9,291 nt of DNA, taken from an uncultured Pseudomonadota bacterium (GTDB lineage: Bacteria; Pseudomonadota; Gammaproteobacteria; Burkholderiales; Casimicrobiaceae). Shown piece by piece: positions 5,549 to 9,291 of the stretch. The notes under the pieces were generated by a model. It saw only the letters and a program-made list of their open reading frames with translations. It had not been told where the DNA came from and did no database searches. The DNA lies in NCBI GenBank assembly GCA_937958295.1, contig CALFEY010000059.1:1-9291 (forward strand), in the 5' to 3' direction. A program made the translations under genes and the position numbers. How positions within the stretch are numbered: the first letter of the stretch is position 1; each line of letters opens with the position of its first letter.

Positions 5549-7174
5549 GTGATCCGAACGAACAGGCGGTGGGCAAGGCTCGTCGCCGGCGTCGCTGCCG
5601 CTTTAGCTGCGTGCTGGTGCGGCGCGGTCCTGGCGCTGCCCGCGGACGTGGTCCGCGACTTGGCCTTCGGCGACAGCGAGGTACGCAGCAAGGCCATCGG
5701 CGCGCTCGTGACGAGCGCCGATCCGGCCGTGGTGTCCCTGTTACAGGCCATGATCGAGGGCGAGGTGCAAACCGCCGGCGACCGCCAGGTGCTCATTGTG
5801 CGGGACGACAAGGCCGTCGATGCGGCCACCGGCCAGGCCGTCGATCCGCTGCCGGAAACGCGTGAGGACGTCGTGGTCAACAACCGCATGCGGCGGGAGC
5901 TCGCCACGGCCATCGCATCCTTCAAGCTCTCCTCGCCCGATCGCGCAGTGCGCCTCGCCGCGGCCAGGGAACTGCAGAACAACGCGGACGAGGATGCGCT
6001 GCCGGCGATCGCCGCGGCCCTCGCCAAAGAGTCCGATCCGGAGATCAAGGGCCTGCTCACCCTAACGCATGCCTCCGTGCAGCTCGGCAGCACCGATCGC
6101 GCGACCCGCCTTGCCGCCGTGCGCGCGCTCGCGCAAAGCGACACAGGCGCCACCAAGACGCTGCTTCTCGGCGTGCTCGCCAAGAAAGACGGCAAGTTCG
6201 TCGAGACCGACGACGAGATCCGCGTGGAAGCGGAACGCTCGTTGTCCGCCGTCGAAGGGCGCCTTCTGAAGGGCGATATCGCGGCGCGCGTGTTCAGCGG
6301 CATCTCGCTCGGCACCATTCTCTTGCTCGCCGCCCTGGGTCTCGCCATCACGTACGGACTCATGGGCGTGATCAACATGGCGCACGGCGAGCTCATCATG
6401 GTGGGCGCCTACGCCACCTACGTCGTGCAGAACCTCTTCCGCCAGTACCTGCCGGGCGCCTTCGACTGGTACTTGTTGTTCGCCATTCCGATGGCCTTTC
6501 TCGTGAGCGGACTCGTGGGCGTGGTGCTCGAGCGCACGGTGATCCGGCACCTGTACGGTCGGCCGCTGGAAACGCTGCTGGCCACCTGGGGACTGTCGCT
6601 CATCCTGATCCAGGCGATGCGCACGATCTTCGGCGCGCAGAACGTGCAAGTGGAGAACCCGGTGTGGATGTCGGGCGGCGTCGAGATCATGACCAACGTG
6701 GTCTTGCCGTGGAGCCGCATCATCATCGTGGCCTTCGCCGGCGGGGTGCTCCTCCTCGTGTGGGGACTCCTCACGCGCACGCGTCTCGGCCTTTTCGTGC
6801 GCGCGGTCACGCAGAATCGGCAGATGGCGAGCGCGCTGGGCGTGCGCACGCCCAAGATCGACATGCTGGCATTCGGCTTGGGGTCCGGCATCGCGGGGCT
6901 CGCCGGCTGCGCACTATCGCAGATCGGCAACGTAGGCCCCGACCTCGGCCAGAGCTACATCGTGGATTCGTTCATGGTCGTGGTGCTGGGTGGCGTGGGC
7001 CAGCTCGCCGGCACGGTGTACGCCGCGCTCGGCCTGGGCATCGCCAATAAATTCCTCGAAGCATGGCAAGGCGCCGTGCTCGCCAAGATCGCGGTACTGG
7101 TCTTCATCATCATCTTCATCCAAAAGCGTCCGCAGGGGCTGTTTGCGCTCAAGGGCCGGCAGGTGGAAGCATGA
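5549..7174 (+). CDS. urtB: Urea ABC transporter permease UrtB with N-terminal HEAT-like domain
   Basis: 541-aa inner-membrane permease of the LivH type, forming the urea channel with UrtC. Residues 1-29 form a signal peptide or anchor (basic NRRWAR, then an alanine-rich hydrophobic run). Residues about 33-245 are helical and HEAT-like: units such as DLAFGDSEVRSKAIGAL, SPDRAVRLAAARELQ and STDRATRLAAVRALAQ repeat, and they are probably periplasmic. The permease domain begins near residue 248, with the LivH-type motif INMAHGELIMVGAY (275-288). A cytoplasmic coupling loop follows at about 414-439 (GLFVRAVTQNRQMASALGV), then GNVGPDLGQSYIVDSFMVVVLGG. I choose GTG 5549 because GGAAAG (5533-5538) lies 10 nt upstream. 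A TTG at 5531 in frame would overlap that site and has no ribosome-binding site of its own. The stop overlaps the urtC start (ATGA). HEAT-extended UrtB of 500-540 aa is normal for proteobacteria. Confidence 0.94.
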   Translation: MIRTNRRWARLVAGVAAALAACWCGAVLALPADVVRDLAFGDSEVRSKAIGALVTSADPAVVSLLQAMIEGEVQTAGDRQVLIVRDDKAVDAATGQAVDPLPETREDVVVNNRMRRELATAIASFKLSSPDRAVRLAAARELQNNADEDALPAIAAALAKESDPEIKGLLTLTHASVQLGSTDRATRLAAVRALAQSDTGATKTLLLGVLAKKDGKFVETDDEIRVEAERSLSAVEGRLLKGDIAARVFSGISLGTILLLAALGLAITYGLMGVINMAHGELIMVGAYATYVVQNLFRQYLPGAFDWYLLFAIPMAFLVSGLVGVVLERTVIRHLYGRPLETLLATWGLSLILIQAMRTIFGAQNVQVENPVWMSGGVEIMTNVVLPWSRIIIVAFAGGVLLLVWGLLTRTRLGLFVRAVTQNRQMASALGVRTPKIDMLAFGLGSGIAGLAGCALSQIGNVGPDLGQSYIVDSFMVVVLGGVGQLAGTVYAALGLGIANKFLEAWQGAVLAKIAVLVFIIIFIQKRPQGLFALKGRQVEA

Positions 7175-8307
7175 GCGTCCAGAAGTCCCTCACCCCCACG
7201 TTCGTTCCCGGCGCGCTGCCCCACGGCACGGGCGCACTGCCGCGGCTGTGGTCGGGCAAGGCGTGGGCGTTCCTGGGCGCGGCGGCGCTTGTCTTGCTGG
7301 TCGTGGTGCCGGTCTGCAACCTCCTGGTGCCCAAGGACAGCGTCTTTCACGTGTCGGACTACACCGTCACGTTGATCGGCAAGATCATGTGCTACGCGAT
7401 CGTCGCGCTGGCCATGGACCTGATCTGGGGCTACACGGGCATCCTCTCGCTCGGCCACGGGCTCTTCTTCGCGCTCGGCGGCTACGCCATGGGCATGTAC
7501 CTCATGCGCTCCATCGGCCGCGATGGCGTGTACAAGAGCGACCTGCCCGACTTCATGGTGTTCCTCGACTGGAAGACCTACCCCTGGTACTGGAGCTTCA
7601 CGGACAACTTCTGGTATTGCGCGCTCCTCGTGGTGCTGGTGCCCGGCGTGCTCGCCTTCGTGTTCGGGTTCTTCGCCTTCCGCTCGCGGATCAAGGGCGT
7701 GTACTTCTCGATCATCACGCAGGCGCTGACCTACGCCTTCATGCTGCTCTTCTTCCGCAACGACACGGGCTTCGGCGGCAACAACGGCTTCACCGACTTC
7801 AAACGTATCCTGGGCTTTCCCATCGCCGCGCCGGAAACGCGCGTGGCGATGTTCATGGTCACGGGCGCGGCGCTGCTGGGGTTCCTGTGCCTCGGCCGCG
7901 CGATCGTGCAGTCCAAGCTCGGCCGCGTGCTTACCGCGATCCGTGACGCGGAGACCCGCGTGATGTTCTCCGGCTACAACCCGGTGTACTTCAAGCTCTT
8001 CATCTGGACGCTCTCCGCGGTGATCTGCGGCGTGGCGGGGGCGCTGTACGTGCCGCAGGTGGGCATCATCAATCCGAGCGAGATGTCCCCGGCCAACTCC
8101 ATCGAGATCGCCATCTGGACGGCCGTGGGCGGACGCGGGACGCTCATCGGCCCCGTAATCGGCGCCGCGGCGGTCAACCTCGGCAAGAGCTGGTTCACGC
8201 AGGCGCTGCCGGAGTACTGGCTGTTCGCGCTCGGCCTGCTCTTCATCCTCGTCACGCTCTATCTGCCGCGCGGCATCGCCGGGCTGTGGATCAAGAAGCG
8301 GTCATGA
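7171..8307 (+). CDS. urtC: Urea ABC transporter permease UrtC
   Basis: 378-aa inner-membrane permease of the LivM type, partner of UrtB in the urea channel. A polar N-terminal stretch of about 30 residues precedes TM1 (about 31-52). The LivM motif SLGHGLFFALGGYAMGMYL starts at S93. A periplasmic, aromatic-rich insert follows (WKTYPWYWSFTDNFWY), then the FRSRIKGVYFSIITQALTYA segment. GFGGNNGFTDF is characteristic of UrtC. The cytoplasmic coupling loop at about 251-271 (GRVLTAIRDAETRVMFSGYNP) should contact the ATPases, and the protein ends in LYLPRGIAGLWIKKRS. The start is ATG 7171, overlapping the urtB stop by 4 nt. AGGTGG at 7161-7166, 4 nt upstream, serves as ribosome-binding site. Full length and intact. 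Confidence 0.96.
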   Translation: MSVQKSLTPTFVPGALPHGTGALPRLWSGKAWAFLGAAALVLLVVVPVCNLLVPKDSVFHVSDYTVTLIGKIMCYAIVALAMDLIWGYTGILSLGHGLFFALGGYAMGMYLMRSIGRDGVYKSDLPDFMVFLDWKTYPWYWSFTDNFWYCALLVVLVPGVLAFVFGFFAFRSRIKGVYFSIITQALTYAFMLLFFRNDTGFGGNNGFTDFKRILGFPIAAPETRVAMFMVTGAALLGFLCLGRAIVQSKLGRVLTAIRDAETRVMFSGYNPVYFKLFIWTLSAVICGVAGALYVPQVGIINPSEMSPANSIEIAIWTAVGGRGTLIGPVIGAAAVNLGKSWFTQALPEYWLFALGLLFILVTLYLPRGIAGLWIKKRS

Positions 8308-9140
8308 GCGCCAACGCCACCCCGATCCCCAATGCCGGCGCCTCCGGCGCGAGCGGCCACATCAGCGACGGCCGCGTCGCGATGAAGGGCGTGGACATCT
8401 CGCACAAGGGCATCCTCTACCTCGACTCCATCTCGGTGAGCTTCGATGGCTTCAAGGCGCTGAACGACCTCAATCTCGTGGTGGACGCCGGGGAGCTGCG
8501 CTGCGTGATCGGCCCGAACGGCGCCGGCAAGACCACGATGATGGACGTGATCACCGGCAAGACGCGTCCCGACACGGGCTCGGCCTTCTTCGGGCAATCG
8601 ATCGACCTCACCCGGCTGTCGGAGCCCGAGATCGCCGATCGCGGCATCGGGCGCAAGTTCCAGAAGCCCACGGTGTTCACCGACCACACGGTGTTCGAGA
8701 ACCTCGAGCTCGCGCGCAAGGCGGACAAGCGCGTGTGGCCCACGCTGACCGCACGGCTCGATTCCGCGGCGCGGGATCGGATCCTCACGATCCTCGACAC
8801 CATCAAGCTCACTGCGGAGGCGGGGCGTCCCGCGGGCCTGCTCTCGCACGGGCAGAAGCAATGGCTCGAGATCGGCATGCTGCTCATGCAGGAGCCGCAG
8901 CTCCTGCTCCTGGACGAGCCGGTGGCCGGCATGACCGACGACGAGACGATGCGCAGCGCCGAGCTCTTCGAGTCGCTCGCGGGCGAGTACACGCTCGTGG
9001 TGGTGGAGCACGACATGGACTTCGTCGCGCGCATTGCCGACCGCGTGACGGTGCTGCACGAGGGCCACGTCCTGGCCGAGGGCTCCATGCAGCAAGTGCA
9101 GGAGAACGAGCAGGTGATCGAAGTGTTCCTGGGCCGCTAA
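8304..9140 (+). CDS. urtD: Urea ABC transporter ATP-binding protein UrtD
   Basis: 278-aa ABC ATPase of the LivG type that powers urea uptake on the cytoplasmic face of UrtBC. All nucleotide-binding motifs are intact: Walker A GPNGAGKTT at 70-78, the Q-loop Q120 (GRKFQKP), the ABC signature LSHGQKQWLEIGM from L180, Walker B LLLLDE ending at D204-E205, and the H-switch H236 (VVVEHDMDFV). LSHGQKQ in place of the generic LSGGQ is usual for UrtD. A low-complexity Ser/Ala/Gly leader of about 25 residues precedes the ABC core and looks disordered. ATG 8304 overlaps the urtC stop (ATGA), which decides the start. An in-frame GTG at 8286 lies inside urtC and is unlikely. The C-terminus ends soon after the EVFLGR helix, without the longer LivG tail. 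Confidence 0.96.
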   Translation: MSANATPIPNAGASGASGHISDGRVAMKGVDISHKGILYLDSISVSFDGFKALNDLNLVVDAGELRCVIGPNGAGKTTMMDVITGKTRPDTGSAFFGQSIDLTRLSEPEIADRGIGRKFQKPTVFTDHTVFENLELARKADKRVWPTLTARLDSAARDRILTILDTIKLTAEAGRPAGLLSHGQKQWLEIGMLLMQEPQLLLLDEPVAGMTDDETMRSAELFESLAGEYTLVVVEHDMDFVARIADRVTVLHEGHVLAEGSMQQVQENEQVIEVFLGR

Positions 9141-9143
9141 ACG

Positions 9144-9291
9144 ATGCTCTCCGTCCAGAAGGTCAACCAATACTACGGCGGCAGCCACATCCTGCGCGAC
9201 GTGTCATTCGAGGTGCCGGCGGGTAAGTGCACCACGCTTCTCGGCCGCAACGGCGTGGGCAAGACCACGCTTCTGCGCTGCCTCATGGGGC
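9144..9291 (+). CDS. urtE: Urea ABC transporter ATP-binding protein UrtE (5' part)
   Basis: The first 49 codons of a LivF-type ABC ATPase, cut by the window end. The start is ATG 9144, 3 nt after the urtD stop, with no clear Shine-Dalgarno, so translation is probably coupled. Visible: the N-terminal strand MLSVQKVNQYYGGSHILRDV with an aromatic residue (Y10/Y11) in the A-loop position that stacks on adenine, then VSFEVPAGKCTTLLG, then Walker A GRNGVGKTT at 34-42 followed by LLRCLMG. The Q-loop, signature and Walker B would lie beyond the window. GRNGVGKTT and the position after urtD identify UrtE, the second ATPase of the heterodimer. Family members are about 230 aa. Confidence 0.92.
   Translation, partial: MLSVQKVNQYYGGSHILRDVSFEVPAGKCTTLLGRNGVGKTTLLRCLMG

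Noticed and set aside
8259..9188. 309-codon minus-strand open frame opposite urtD
   Set aside because: Antisense shadow of an intact ABC ATPase. The His/Leu/Val/Glu-rich translation has no motif.
1..9291. Mobile element, defence island, CRISPR array or structural RNA gene
   Set aside because: No transposase or integrase motifs, no repeat-spacer pattern, and no tRNA- or rRNA-like sequence seen. Almost all of the window is accounted for by ordinary metabolic and transport genes.

Overview
The window is GC-rich, densely coding bacterial chromosome. Protein signatures point to a Gram-negative proteobacterium, most likely a betaproteobacterium of the Burkholderiales type. They include a Tat-type signal on the urea-binding protein, a HEAT-extended UrtB, and bacterial NbaC/NbaD enzymes. 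The taxonomic call is inference from protein style, not a database match. I see no mobile elements, tRNA or rRNA genes, CRISPR arrays or defence genes.

Layout. (1) Positions 19-1963, plus strand: the tail of a 3-hydroxyanthranilate (kynurenine / 2-nitrobenzoate) meta-cleavage cluster in the order 2-aminomuconate deaminase (nbaF), 3-hydroxyanthranilate 3,4-dioxygenase (nbaC), ACMS decarboxylase (nbaD). The genes are coupled by a TGATG overlap and a 5-nt gap. The other pathway genes (semialdehyde dehydrogenase, hydratase, decarboxylase, aldolase) are not in view and may lie upstream. (2) Positions 2025-3137, plus strand: an OsmC-type thiol peroxidase and a YohD-like DedA membrane protein. (3) Positions 3166-3885, minus strand: a VIT/CCC1-type metal transporter, convergent with dedA. 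(4) Positions 3886-4156: a 271-bp divergent regulatory region. It holds a well-matched sigma-54 (-24/-12) promoter facing urtA and a 9-bp inverted repeat next to the VIT start. (5) Positions 4157-9291, plus strand: the urea ABC importer urtABCD and the first 49 codons of urtE, which runs off the window.

How the genes work together. NbaC opens the ring of 3-hydroxyanthranilate to 2-amino-3-carboxymuconate semialdehyde. NbaD decarboxylates it. After oxidation by a dehydrogenase outside the window, NbaF removes the amino group as ammonia. The urt operon imports urea: UrtA binds it in the periplasm, UrtB and UrtC form the channel, and UrtD and UrtE hydrolyse ATP. The sigma-54 promoter suggests nitrogen-limitation (NtrC) control. 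A 123-nt spacer with two strong hairpins separates urtA from the tightly packed urtBCDE genes, which fits differential expression of the binding protein.

I did not find a convincing undescribed system. The points most worth checking are regulatory (the sigma-54 promoter, the divergent inverted repeat, the urtA-urtB hairpins and a possible leaderless nbaF start) and two protein features: the HEAT domain of UrtB, and the loss of the usual GEY glutamate in the VIT-type transporter.
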